From positions 1 through 64,000 of the forward strand of contig JACKJV010000014.1 in the NCBI GenBank assembly GCA_020637775.1: 64,000 nucleotides of DNA, given 5' to 3'. Position 1 is the first letter of the stretch. Every line of letters begins with the position of its first letter. The position numbers and the translations under genes are program-made. The stretch is from Brucellaceae bacterium. Its GTDB lineage: Bacteria; Pseudomonadota; Alphaproteobacteria; Rhizobiales; Rhizobiaceae. Below are positions 1 through 8,677 of this stretch, in pieces. The notes under the pieces were generated by a model. That model saw only the letters and a list, made by a program, of their open reading frames with translations, ran no database searches and was not told the DNA's origin.

Positions 1-78
1 ATCGAGAGCTTCGACGAATTGCTCGGCCGCGGTGTGGTCGGCATCGTCAAGGATTTCGTCAAGAGCCAGGTGGGCTGA
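1..78 (+). CDS. C-terminal end of an unidentified protein (partial)
   Basis: The window opens inside a reading frame that ends at a TGA at 76-78. It encodes 25 residues ending in VKDFVKSQVG. The frame stays open to the first base, so the gene starts upstream of the window. The stop lies 3 bases before the ATG of the next membrane-protein gene, which suggests the two are co-transcribed. The fragment is too short to assign a family. Confidence 0.55.
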   Translation: MESFDELLGRGVVGIVKDFVKSQVG

Positions 79-81
79 TCC

Positions 82-1317
82 ATGGCGCTGGAAACCGAAC
101 GCAGCGCTGGCGCGACAGGCAGCCGCGCCGACCCGCGGCCGGTCCTTCTGGCGCTGATTTCCATGCTTCTCAAGGGCTTCGGGCGTGCCTGGACCCGCCA
201 TGGTGCGTGGATCGGCCTTGTGCTTCTTGGCACCTTCTTCGGCGCGGTCATGCTGATCGGCTGGTTGCGGCCGGTCCATGCCTGGGACATGGTGGCTTAC
301 CTTGCTGCCGCGTGGAAGGGCGATTTCGCCACGCCGCAGGCCCTCCATCATGCCGTTTGGGAGGCCGTGCGGCTGGGAACGGAACCAGACCGGTTCGCGG
401 TACTTGCGGAAGGCGATGCCTACCGGGTCCGCCAGTTCACCGACCCGCTTGCCTTCTACTCACAGCTCGGCATGTATGAAGTCAAATGGCTCTATGTGCA
501 GATGATCCGGTGGATCGCTCCGTTCACGGGCGCGATGCAGGCCGGCTATGCGATCAATGTCGCGGCATGTGCCGGTCTGTTCGCCATTCTCGCATGGTGG
601 CTTCATTCGGTGCGCATGCTCAACCTCGCGCCGCTGGTGATTGCGCTCCTCATGGTGGCCGGCTTTCCGGCACTTGCGATGGCGGAATCGCCCGATTTGC
701 TGAATGTCATGCTGGTGGCGGCGGCACTCCTGCTTCTGGACCGGGACCGGATGATTGCAGGATCGCTGGTCGGCATTCTCGCGGTCGCCGTGCGGCCGGA
801 TTCCATCGTGCTCGTGGCTGGACTCATGGGCACGTTCTGGCTGTGGCGCCAACGAGGGGCGGCCGTGCTGGCAGTGGCATTCGCGGCCTGCGTGCTGGTC
901 TATGCCGGTATCCAGTCAGTGACGGACCATCCCGGCTGGTGGCCGCATCTGTGGTTTTCGACCTATCACATGCAGGAAAACATGCAGGACTTCCGCCCGG
1001 ATTTCTCGCTGAAAGTCTACGGCATTGCCTTTGCCTGGAACCTGGTCAGATCGGCCTTCGAAAACAGCTGGCTCGGCCTTTATATGGCGGGGCTGGCGGC
1101 ATGGGCATTGCTGTCATCCGGCGGAATGTCATTCGGCCGGCGCCGCACAGCCTTGCTGGCTGCGGCGATGGGGGCCATCGCCCTCAAGTTCATGATCTTT
1201 CCGCTGCATGATGGCCGCACCTATTTCCCGATGCTTGTGCCGGCACTCGTGATCATGCTGGCGGAAACGCGCGATCGGGCGCGAGAGCGGGCGGGTGTCC
1301 CGCATGTTCCGCAATGA
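82..1317 (+). CDS. Polytopic membrane protein, possibly GT-C-fold glycosyltransferase-like
   Basis: The 411-residue product is dominated by hydrophobic segments. The first lies at about residues 45-62, followed by roughly eight more. It has a short cytoplasmic N-terminus and a basic C-terminal tail. A WDMVAY motif follows the first membrane helix. An acidic residue in the first periplasmic loop is a hallmark of GT-C glycosyltransferases (GT39/GT87-like), so that fold is plausible but unproven. The gene begins 3 bases after the preceding partial gene and converges on a PIG-L deacetylase gene. A role in making or modifying a surface glycan would fit those neighbours, but I do not recognise a named family. 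Confidence 0.7.
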   Translation: MALETERSAGATGSRADPRPVLLALISMLLKGFGRAWTRHGAWIGLVLLGTFFGAVMLIGWLRPVHAWDMVAYLAAAWKGDFATPQALHHAVWEAVRLGTEPDRFAVLAEGDAYRVRQFTDPLAFYSQLGMYEVKWLYVQMIRWIAPFTGAMQAGYAINVAACAGLFAILAWWLHSVRMLNLAPLVIALLMVAGFPALAMAESPDLLNVMLVAAALLLLDRDRMIAGSLVGILAVAVRPDSIVLVAGLMGTFWLWRQRGAAVLAVAFAACVLVYAGIQSVTDHPGWWPHLWFSTYHMQENMQDFRPDFSLKVYGIAFAWNLVRSAFENSWLGLYMAGLAAWALLSSGGMSFGRRRTALLAAAMGAIALKFMIFPLHDGRTYFPMLVPALVIMLAETRDRARERAGVPHVPQ

Positions 1318-1344
1318 TGCGGCGGCTGCCGCCAAGCCGGGCGC

Positions 1345-2235
1345 TCAGGTCATTTCCGCGATGAGATAGCCAACACCGGTCGTGGCCGTCAGTGTCGTGG
1401 CCAGCCTGAGCCAGGATTGCGAGACCTCCTCGTCAATCCGGAAAATGTTGAGCGGCATGAGGTGGCTGTGCGGACCTGCCTTCTCCATGGCCCGCGGGGC
1501 TTCCATGAAACATTCCTCGTCGAACCAGGCCCAGTCGTCGGCCCAGGTCCAGCAGCCATTTCGCCTGTAGACGTCGGCGACCTGTTCGGCATACGTCTTG
1601 TCGGTGGCAAGGCGTATGTACGCGCCTGGTGCCCGCTTGAAGTATTGCGTTGCAAGGGGCAAGGCCCGTTCCGTGCAATAGTTCGACATCCAGAGCGTGA
1701 AGCCGAGCTCCTCGCGCAAATCTTCCAGCACGCGGAAGACCTGCACGTGGTCTTCATGGCCGTATTCGCCCCATGGGTTGTGGGTAAACACGTTCATGCC
1801 CGGGTGCAGCATTGGTCTTATGGCGTCGCGGATGCGGCCGTAATTGGCCTCATAGAGGTCGCGGATGGGTGCCGGCGCCACCGGCAACTCATCCGATGTC
1901 ATCTTGTTCATGACACGCTTTACCTGACGCTTGGCGTCGCGCAGCGCGGCCGTGTGACGGAAGGCGAGGCCGAATTCATCAATGACTGGTTGAGTCCAGT
2001 CCGCGCAGCCATAGCTGCCCGGCTCGTCAATCTCCAGACAGGTGACATGCGGATGCGGAATTTCTGCAATGGCCGCTTTCCGCCGTTCACAGAGTTCAGG
2101 CTGTGCCCAGAAATGGCGGAAAACGATAACCACCTGGTCCGCCTGGCGCATGATCGAGTTGAACCAAAGCAGTTCATCATCGGGATGAGCGCCAATAATG
2201 ATTGAATTTTTCAGGAAATCCGGTCGCACACCCAT
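1345..2235 (-). CDS. PIG-L family deacetylase
   Basis: This 296-residue protein has the zinc-binding AHPDDE motif of PIG-L/LmbE-type N-acetylglucosaminyl deacetylases at residues 16-21. A second ligand motif, HEDH, is at residues 160-163. Family members remove N-acetyl groups from amino sugars on glycolipids, glycans or thiols. The start at 2235 is supported by a strong AAAGGAGG ribosome-binding site. It lies 26 bases downstream of a GNAT-like gene on the same strand, so the two probably form an operon. Together they could trim and re-acylate an amino sugar of an envelope glycan, but the substrate cannot be read from the sequence. Confidence 0.85.
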   Translation of the reverse strand: MGVRPDFLKNSIIIGAHPDDELLWFNSIMRQADQVVIVFRHFWAQPELCERRKAAIAEIPHPHVTCLEIDEPGSYGCADWTQPVIDEFGLAFRHTAALRDAKRQVKRVMNKMTSDELPVAPAPIRDLYEANYGRIRDAIRPMLHPGMNVFTHNPWGEYGHEDHVQVFRVLEDLREELGFTLWMSNYCTERALPLATQYFKRAPGAYIRLATDKTYAEQVADVYRRNGCWTWADDWAWFDEECFMEAPRAMEKAGPHSHLMPLNIFRIDEEVSQSWLRLATTLTATTGVGYLIAEMT

Positions 2236-2261
2236 CGGACATCCTCCTTTTTGATTTTACG

Positions 2262-3353
2262 TCATTGTGATGCTGTACCGGCGTTCGCGCGGCTGAAATT
2301 CTGCCAGGCGAGCGCCATGCGGCCGCGCAACGTCAAGGCCTTCTGCATGCCGTGAACGGGAATGGCGCGAGTGCCGAAATCGGTTTTGAACGGTTCATCC
2401 CCTATGGTGAAATCGAAGACCTTGCCGCCTTCGCGGCATCGTTCCTCGATGATTGCATCATACATCAGCAGACCTGGCGAATGCCGGCCGTGGGTCTCGT
2501 AGTCGCAGCCGATCAGCAGGTAGTGGAACCGGCCGGCGTGCTCGACGCCAAAGACATGACCGATCGGCTCGCCCTCCAGTTCAAGCCGGTAGATGGCGGC
2601 AAATCCTGAGGTCGTGCCTCTGGCGGCGATTTCCGCATAGAACCGGCGGACGGCGTCCATTGCGATCATGTCGCCCTTGAAGCGACCCTCGCGAAGGGTG
2701 GCAAGCAGTTCGATTTCCCGGGCAGCGCAAAGGGGATCGCTCATGCGCACAAGGCGCGCGCCGTCCATCCTGAAGAAGCGATTCTTTCGCCGTTTCAGAT
2801 ATTTGGCGAAGCTTGCGGAATAGGATGCCCGGCTCCACTCGGCATAGTTGGACCGAAGCGCCGTTTCATGGGATGAGAAATCGAGCCTGTTGGCCGACGC
2901 ATCAAGGAACAGCTGCCAGAGCGGGACGTGCTCGGGGCGGATGTTCCTGATGCGCAAGATATCGTGCGGTCCGCAAGCGCGGGCTACCGCGCTGTGCAAG
3001 CCTGCTTGCGCTGCGATGTCGCCACGCCATGCCGGATCGACCACAGGCGCGCAATAGTCACTGACGCCAAGGTCGGCTGCCTCAAGCAGGGTGACGCCTT
3101 TCAAGCGCCGGCGAATCATCGGCAGAAGGAAGACAAGGACAGGCCCTGCGTGTCCCGTCACCAGCACGGGTTCAGCACCGCGCGCCGGTGCAAGTGTGCG
3201 GTAGAAGGTGTCAAGCCATGCCGGATGCTGGAATGCCGTCGCATCCGAGGCATTGAACAGCCGCGCGAAGTCCGGGCCGAGGGCCTGGCCGGGCGGTATC
3301 GCCGCCACCTTGATGGCGCTTCTGTCGCGGGCCAGCCTGTCCGGTTCCAACAT
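2262..3353 (-). CDS. GNAT-fold acyltransferase, CelD/BioF2-like (Acetyltransf_6)
   Basis: The 363-residue protein resembles the CelD/BioF2-like branch of GNAT acyltransferases. It has an N-terminal half with an FQHPAWLDTFY-type segment. The C-terminal half carries the HVFGVEHAGRFHYLLIG strand and the SPGLLMYDAIIEE helix typical of the acyl-CoA-binding fold. These proteins are usually linked to exopolysaccharide or lipid modification. It is the first gene of a two-gene minus-strand unit with the PIG-L deacetylase, and a 199-base intergenic region separates it from the divergent dehydrogenase gene. There is no membrane segment, so it should act in the cytoplasm. The substrate is unknown. Confidence 0.75.
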   Translation of the reverse strand: MLEPDRLARDRSAIKVAAIPPGQALGPDFARLFNASDATAFQHPAWLDTFYRTLAPARGAEPVLVTGHAGPVLVFLLPMIRRRLKGVTLLEAADLGVSDYCAPVVDPAWRGDIAAQAGLHSAVARACGPHDILRIRNIRPEHVPLWQLFLDASANRLDFSSHETALRSNYAEWSRASYSASFAKYLKRRKNRFFRMDGARLVRMSDPLCAAREIELLATLREGRFKGDMIAMDAVRRFYAEIAARGTTSGFAAIYRLELEGEPIGHVFGVEHAGRFHYLLIGCDYETHGRHSPGLLMYDAIIEERCREGGKVFDFTIGDEPFKTDFGTRAIPVHGMQKALTLRGRMALAWQNFSRANAGTASQ

Positions 3354-3552
3354 CGCTCAAATACCCATATCCCGAATTACCCTTTTACCCGGAGCGCCTG
3401 AAGAAAAGGTTGCCGTGACGGTCAAGCGGATCGGTTTCGAACACGCGCCAAGTCGCGGCAGGTTTTCCAATTGTCGCAAACAGGATTTGGGTTGTGCGAG
3501 GCGGTGATTATGCTGGCGCGCAAATGGGTTCTTCAAATGCGGAGCAGCGGGT

Positions 3553-6114
3553 ATGGCCAGGTTTCCGGAGCGGGCGCGGATTGTCATCATCGGTTTGGGC
3601 GGGATCGTGGGTGCGAGTGTCGCCCATCACCTGATCGAGCGCGGATGGGACGATATTGTCGGGATCGATACTTCGTCGGTTCCCACCGATATCGGCTCGA
3701 CCAGCCATGCGTCCGACTTCTGCTACACGACGTCGCATGATCTGCTGTCGACCTGGATGACACTGTATTCCATCGACTTCTACGAGAAGCTGGGTCACTA
3801 CGCACGCGTCGGCGGTCTCGAAGTTGCCCGCGTGGGCGATGACGAGCGCATGGCGGAGCTCAAGCGCAAGGTGGCATCGGGCAAGGCGTTCGGAACACGC
3901 GTTTCCATGATCGGACCCGCCGAAACCAAGGAGAAGTTTCCGCTTCTCGAAGAAAGCGTGGTTCAGGGGGCAATGTGGGATCCGGATGCCGGACTGGTCA
4001 CGCCGCGTTCGCAGACAGTCGTCGGCAAGCTGGTCGACCAGGCCGAAGCGACCGGCAAGCTCAAGGTCTTCGCCAACACGCCTTGCACAGGGCTGGTGAT
4101 CGAGGACGGGCGTATCAGGGGCGTCGAGACTGCGCGCGGGACGATCATGGCCGACCATGTCATCGTCTGTGCCGGGCTGTGGGGACGCATGATCGCTGCC
4201 ATGGCAGGCGAGGATCTTCCGGTCATGCCCATCGACCATCCGCTCACCTTCTTCGGCCCCTACAACGAATTCGCCGGCACGGGGAAGGACATTGGCTGGC
4301 CTTTGCTGCGCGACCAGGGCAATTCCGCCTATATGCGGGACACGGGCGATCCGAAGACGCCGGAAGGCGGGCAGATCGAGTGGGGCTACTATGAGGAAAA
4401 GGAGCCGCGCCTGGTCCATCCGCGCGACCTGCTTCAAAAGCATGAGGCGCGTCTTTCGCCCTCACAGCGTGATCTGGACATGGAGCAGATCCTGGAACCG
4501 CTGGAGCGGGCCATCGAGTTGACACCGATCCTCGGCGAACTGGGCTACAACGAGGGTCATTCATTCAACGGTCTGTTGCAGGTCACCACCGATGGCGGCG
4601 CTTCGCTGGGCGAAAGCCAGAAAGTGAGGGGGCTGTGGTATGCCGTGGCCGTGTGGGTCAAGGACGGGCCGGCGGTCGGCAAGCTCATCGCCGACTGGCT
4701 GACCGACGGCGTGACGCCCATCGACATCCACGGGGCCGACGTCGCCCGTTTCTATCCGCACCAGCTTGCCGAGCAGTTCATACATGACCGTTGTTCCGAA
4801 ACGGCCATGAAGGTCTACAATCCGGCAATTCATCCGCGCGAACCCTTTTCCAAGGGACGAAACATCCGCCGCTCGCCGTTCTGGGAGCGGGAGAAGGAAC
4901 TGGGCGCCTATTTCATGGAGCTTGGCGGCTGGGAGCGCGCCCACGGCTATGCCTGTAACGAGCATCTCCTGGAGAAATACGGCAACCGGGTGCCGGTACG
5001 GGAAGACGAATGGGACAACCGCCATTTCTGGCGCGTTTCCAATGCCGAACATCTCGCCATGAGCGAGGATGTCGGCATGGTCAACCTCTCCCATTTCGCA
5101 ATCTATGACGTGTCCGGGCCGGACCACGAAGCGCTGATGGAATATCTGTGCGCGGCGAAAGTCGGCGGCGACACGCCTGTCGGGCGCGGTATCTATACGC
5201 ATTTCCTCGACGAGCGCGGCGGGGTTCGTGCGGACCTGACGGTCATCCGCATGGAGGATCGCTACAGGGTGGTCGACGGGGCCGATGCCGGGCCGCGCGA
5301 CTTTACCTACATGAAGCGGGTCGCCGAGGACAAAGGCTTCGACGTGACGGTGGAAGACCGTAGCGAGGATTTCGGCTGCATCGGTGTCTGGGGGCCGAAT
5401 GCCCGTTCGACGCTGCAGAAGCTGGTTGACGACCCTTCGCAGCTTGACGCAGCCAATTTCAAGTTTGCCACGACCAGGGAAATCCGCATTGGCGGTGTTC
5501 CTGTCACAGCCTTCCGCATCTCCTATGTCGGCGAACAGGGCTGGGAACTGCATTTCAGATACGAGGACGGCCTGGCCGTCTGGGACGCGCTGCGTTCTCT
5601 GGACATCATGCCTTTCGGTGTCGAGACCTATGCCAATTCGCGCCGCATGGAAAAGAGCTTGCGGCTGCAGAACGCCGATCTGCTGACCGACTACAACCTG
5701 CTCGAAGCCGGGCTTGCGCGACCAAAGGTGAAGGCGGCCGATTTCATCGGCAAGGAGGCGCATCTGAAATTTCGCGAACGGGCGCATCAGCCGGCCATGT
5801 TGTGTACATTGGTCATGGACGACAATGTCGATGCCCGGGGCGTCGCCCGTTATCCGGTCGGCACTTGCCCGATCCTCGATCCGGAGACGGGGGGAGTGCT
5901 GGTTGACGAGAAGGGACGTCGGTCCTACACGACCTCCATTGCCTTCGGGCCGACCATCGGCAAGAATATCGCACTTGGCTACATCCCCCATTCCCATGCC
6001 GTGGAGGGGCGCAGTCTCGCCATCGAGTATTTCGGAGAGACCTTCCCGGTAACAATTGCCGCGGTCGGCTACAATGCGCTGTACGACCCTGAAAACAACC
6101 GGCCGAAAAGCTGA
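3553..6114 (+). CDS. FAD-dependent dimethylglycine/sarcosine dehydrogenase-type oxidoreductase with GcvT domain
   Basis: The 853-residue protein has the two-part architecture of dimethylglycine and sarcosine dehydrogenases. An N-terminal DAO-type flavin domain is followed, from about residue 430, by a GcvT-like aminomethyltransferase domain that binds tetrahydrofolate. The dinucleotide-binding GLGGIVGAS motif is at residues 14-22. A STSH segment puts His52 where the family attaches FAD covalently. Members oxidise N-methyl groups and pass the carbon to THF as methylene-THF. A GGAG sequence 8 bases upstream supports this ATG. Its place near a corrinoid/THF methyl-transfer cluster suggests it handles amines left after demethylation of betaine-type compounds. 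The exact substrate (dimethylglycine, sarcosine or another N-methyl amine) is not determinable. Confidence 0.85.
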   Translation: MARFPERARIVIIGLGGIVGASVAHHLIERGWDDIVGIDTSSVPTDIGSTSHASDFCYTTSHDLLSTWMTLYSIDFYEKLGHYARVGGLEVARVGDDERMAELKRKVASGKAFGTRVSMIGPAETKEKFPLLEESVVQGAMWDPDAGLVTPRSQTVVGKLVDQAEATGKLKVFANTPCTGLVIEDGRIRGVETARGTIMADHVIVCAGLWGRMIAAMAGEDLPVMPIDHPLTFFGPYNEFAGTGKDIGWPLLRDQGNSAYMRDTGDPKTPEGGQIEWGYYEEKEPRLVHPRDLLQKHEARLSPSQRDLDMEQILEPLERAIELTPILGELGYNEGHSFNGLLQVTTDGGASLGESQKVRGLWYAVAVWVKDGPAVGKLIADWLTDGVTPIDIHGADVARFYPHQLAEQFIHDRCSETAMKVYNPAIHPREPFSKGRNIRRSPFWEREKELGAYFMELGGWERAHGYACNEHLLEKYGNRVPVREDEWDNRHFWRVSNAEHLAMSEDVGMVNLSHFAIYDVSGPDHEALMEYLCAAKVGGDTPVGRGIYTHFLDERGGVRADLTVIRMEDRYRVVDGADAGPRDFTYMKRVAEDKGFDVTVEDRSEDFGCIGVWGPNARSTLQKLVDDPSQLDAANFKFATTREIRIGGVPVTAFRISYVGEQGWELHFRYEDGLAVWDALRSLDIMPFGVETYANSRRMEKSLRLQNADLLTDYNLLEAGLARPKVKAADFIGKEAHLKFRERAHQPAMLCTLVMDDNVDARGVARYPVGTCPILDPETGGVLVDEKGRRSYTTSIAFGPTIGKNIALGYIPHSHAVEGRSLAIEYFGETFPVTIAAVGYNALYDPENNRPKS

Positions 6115-6218
6115 GGAAAAGACCGCCTTGGCCTGACCGTGGCGTGGCGAACCTGCCCACGCCTTGACGCCTGCGGCTGATGCGATACCTTTTAGAAATC
6201 CGTTTAATGCGGATGAAG

Positions 6219-6242
6219 GCCTTTCGGGTCGCCCGGAAAGGC
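6219..6242 (+). terminator. Stem-loop between the dehydrogenase and cfa genes
   Basis: GCCTTTC at 6219-6225 pairs with GAAAGGC at 6236-6242. GGG/CCC extends the stem after a one-base bulge. Only a short run of T follows, so this is a weak intrinsic-terminator candidate or an mRNA-stabilising hairpin. Confidence 0.4.
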
Positions 6243-6284
6243 TTTGAGGGGGCTTGACGTCCGGAACCGTTTTCGGAGTTGGGC

Positions 6285-7562
6285 ATGGAAAAGCTGTTCG
6301 CCAAGGCGCTTGCGCGCTATATCAGGATCGGCAGTCTGAAATTGAGATTGCCTTCAGGCGATCTGCATGTTTTCGGGGATGGTTCAGGTGCTCCTGCAAC
6401 CGTTGTTTTCCGAAAACCGGGCACCTTGCGCCAGATGATGGCGGATCCCTCGCTTGGGTTCTCCGAAGGGTACATGAATGGCGATATCGATGTCGAGGAA
6501 GGTGATCTGCTCGATGTCATGCGCATTGCGTTTTCGAATGGCGATTATTCGCGCATGCTGGGTTCTCCGTCGCGCTTGCGCGCGGCCTTCAACTTCCTGG
6601 TGCGCCGGTTCTTCCAGATCAACACGGCGGCGCGCTCGCGGCGCAATGTCAGCCATCACTATGATCTGTCGGGAGAACTCTACAGGCTTTTCCTCGACCC
6701 GGACCTTCAATATTCCTGCGCCTATTTCGACCATCCCGGCCAAACCCTGGAAGACGCACAACTGGCCAAGAAGCGGCATATAGCCGCCAAACTTTGTCTC
6801 GATCCCGGGCAATCGGTGTTGGAGATCGGCAGCGGATGGGGTGGGCTGGCCCTCTATCTCGCAAAGCACCTGGAAGCCGATGTCTTCGGCGTGACCTTGT
6901 CGACCGAGCAATTGGAGGTTTCCCGCCAGCGGGCGAAGCAAGCGGGGCTCGATCAGCAAGTCCGGTTCGAATTGCAGGACTATCGCGAGGTTTCGCGGCG
7001 GTTCGACCGGATTGTCTCGGTCGGCATGTTCGAGCATGTCGGAGTCAACCACTACCGCGCCTATTTCGAAAAGATCGCGAAGCTGCTGAAAGACGATGGG
7101 GTCGCGCTGGTGCACACGATCGGCCGTTCCGGTCCGCCAACGGTCACTGACAGCTTCATCCGGAAACATATTTTCCCGGGCGGTTACATTCCGGCGCTTT
7201 CGGAAGTTGCACCGGTGGTGGAGCGCGCCGGTCTTGTGCTGACGGATCTGGAAGTCCTGCGGCTTCACTATGCCGAGACCCTCAAGGCCTGGCGGGCAAA
7301 TTTTGCCAATGCGCGGAACCGAGTGACAACCATGTATGATGAGCGATTCTGCCGTATGTGGGAATTTTACCTGGTGGCGTCCGAAGCATCGTTCAGATGG
7401 GGCGATCTCTGCGTCTTCCAGTTCCAGCTCGCCCGCAACAAGGCGGCAGTGCCATTGACCCGTGACTATTTGCCGGGCAGCGAGGACGCGTTGCGCCAGA
7501 AAGACAGCGGCCAGAAACGCCGCAAATCGCGACAGAAAGGGATTGTAACATCAACACATTGA
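6285..7562 (+). CDS. cfa: Cyclopropane-fatty-acyl-phospholipid synthase family methyltransferase
   Basis: This 425-residue protein is a SAM-dependent methyltransferase of the CFA synthase/mycolic acid cyclopropane synthase family. The nucleotide-binding motif VLEIGSGWGG is at about residues 178-187. The upstream HYDLSGELYRLFLDP block is characteristic of the family. These enzymes add a methylene bridge across double bonds of membrane phospholipid acyl chains using SAM. I chose ATG 6285 over an upstream TTG at 6279 because GGAG ends 6 bases before it. The C-terminus is basic (KRRKSRQKG), as expected for a membrane-surface enzyme. The gene consumes SAM and lies close to genes likely involved in methionine regeneration, but nothing in the sequence shows co-regulation. 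Confidence 0.85.
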   Translation: MEKLFAKALARYIRIGSLKLRLPSGDLHVFGDGSGAPATVVFRKPGTLRQMMADPSLGFSEGYMNGDIDVEEGDLLDVMRIAFSNGDYSRMLGSPSRLRAAFNFLVRRFFQINTAARSRRNVSHHYDLSGELYRLFLDPDLQYSCAYFDHPGQTLEDAQLAKKRHIAAKLCLDPGQSVLEIGSGWGGLALYLAKHLEADVFGVTLSTEQLEVSRQRAKQAGLDQQVRFELQDYREVSRRFDRIVSVGMFEHVGVNHYRAYFEKIAKLLKDDGVALVHTIGRSGPPTVTDSFIRKHIFPGGYIPALSEVAPVVERAGLVLTDLEVLRLHYAETLKAWRANFANARNRVTTMYDERFCRMWEFYLVASEASFRWGDLCVFQFQLARNKAAVPLTRDYLPGSEDALRQKDSGQKRRKSRQKGIVTSTH

Positions 7563-7711
7563 TGTTTCGCCGATATCGGCCGGACCAATTGCCGCTTGCT
7601 TGAAGCGCTCCCTCAGCGGCGGCCGCGTGAAAAGCGGGTACGGGAAAGAGTGACCGGGAATTGCAGCTTTCTTTGTTGCTGGCGGTTTTCTGCACATGGG
7701 GGCACTATGGC

Positions 7712-8542
7712 ATGATGAAATACACGCTTCGACTTGTGTCTTTCCTGATGGGGACAATGGTGCTGGCCGCGTCCGTCCGCGCGGATGCACAGGACGAAGT
7801 TGTTGACGTCGAACTCGTTCTGGCGGTGGATGTATCGCTGTCCATGATGCCCTTCGAGCTCGAAATCCAGCGCAAGGGATATGCCGCTGCGATCGCAGAT
7901 CCCAGCGTTGTCAAGGCGATCCAGCAGGGCGTACACGGGCGTATTGCCGTCACATACCTGGAATGGGCCGGCAATTTCAGCCATCGACAGGTGGTGCCAT
8001 GGACAATTGTCGCCTCAATGGCGGACGCCAAGGCATTCGCCGCCTCGATCACCTCCAATTCCGGACGCGGCATGCGGCGTACGTCGATATCCGGTGCGAT
8101 TGACCAGGCAGCCAGCCTGTTCGAGGCGAACGGAATCCGGGGCCTCAAGCGAGTCATCGACATTTCTGGCGATGGTCCGAACAACCAGGGAAGGCCGGTC
8201 ACGCAGGCGCGCGACGACGCGGTCGCAAAAGGGATCGTGATCAATGGCTTGCCGCTGATGACGCTCGATTCCTCGCCTTACGGATCATTCGATATTCCGG
8301 ATCTGGATCGCTACTATGCCGACTGCGTGATTGGAGGCCCCGGGGCGTTCATGGTGCCTGTCGACGACTGGGAGCAGTTTCCAGCCGCCATCCGCCGCAA
8401 GCTCGTGCTGGAACTGGCCGGCCTGCCTTCGCCTGCACCAGTCGTGCTGGCTGCCACAGGAAGTGAAGTGGATTCGCGTTCCGACTGCATGGTGGGCGAG
8501 AAGATCTGGCAGAGGCGTTTCCAGATGTTCGAGGACAACTGA
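7712..8542 (+). CDS. DUF1194 family exported protein (VWA-like)
   Basis: The protein is about 276 residues from ATG 7712; ATG 7715 is equally possible. It begins with a signal peptide ending near RADA. The mature part opens with a VWA-like strand and a VDVSLSM motif, similar to the metal-ion-dependent adhesion site of von Willebrand A domains. It then matches the DUF1194 layout (GRIAVTYLEWAG, DISGDGPNNQG, VINGLPL). DUF1194 proteins are common in alphaproteobacteria and have no assigned function. It is probably periplasmic or secreted. A GGGGG tract about 9 bases upstream of 7712 supports the chosen start over a longer form beginning at TTG 7661. Confidence 0.8.
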   Translation: MMKYTLRLVSFLMGTMVLAASVRADAQDEVVDVELVLAVDVSLSMMPFELEIQRKGYAAAIADPSVVKAIQQGVHGRIAVTYLEWAGNFSHRQVVPWTIVASMADAKAFAASITSNSGRGMRRTSISGAIDQAASLFEANGIRGLKRVIDISGDGPNNQGRPVTQARDDAVAKGIVINGLPLMTLDSSPYGSFDIPDLDRYYADCVIGGPGAFMVPVDDWEQFPAAIRRKLVLELAGLPSPAPVVLAATGSEVDSRSDCMVGEKIWQRRFQMFEDN

Positions 8543-8578
8543 CGTGCCGAACAGGGTAAAATGCCCGATCCATCATAA

Positions 8579-8603
8579 GATGTATGAATATCTAAAATAC
8601 AAC
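8579..8603. promoter_or_regulatory. Candidate operator A (GATGTAT-N11-ATACAAC)
   Basis: An imperfect inverted repeat, GATGTAT (8579-8585) and ATACAAC (8597-8603), is separated by 11 AT-rich bases. It lies 75 bases upstream of the GGDEF-EAL gene. Closely similar dyads occur at 40210-40234 and 52626-52649, each close upstream of another surface-related gene. The regulator is unknown. Confidence 0.45.
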
Positions 8604-8677
8604 CAGATTAAGCCGATGTTATAAACTTGTGTGTCATCCACGGGCCGTAACCTTCTGAAACCGGTATCGGCAGGGAC

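Noticed and set aside
4561..5997. A 478-codon frame antisense to the dimethylglycine-type dehydrogenase
   Set aside because: It is a shadow of the FAD/GcvT gene, with no ribosome site or family match.
6279..6284. TTG start two codons upstream of the cfa ATG
   Set aside because: GGAG spacing fits ATG 6285 better, and the extra two residues add nothing to the family match.
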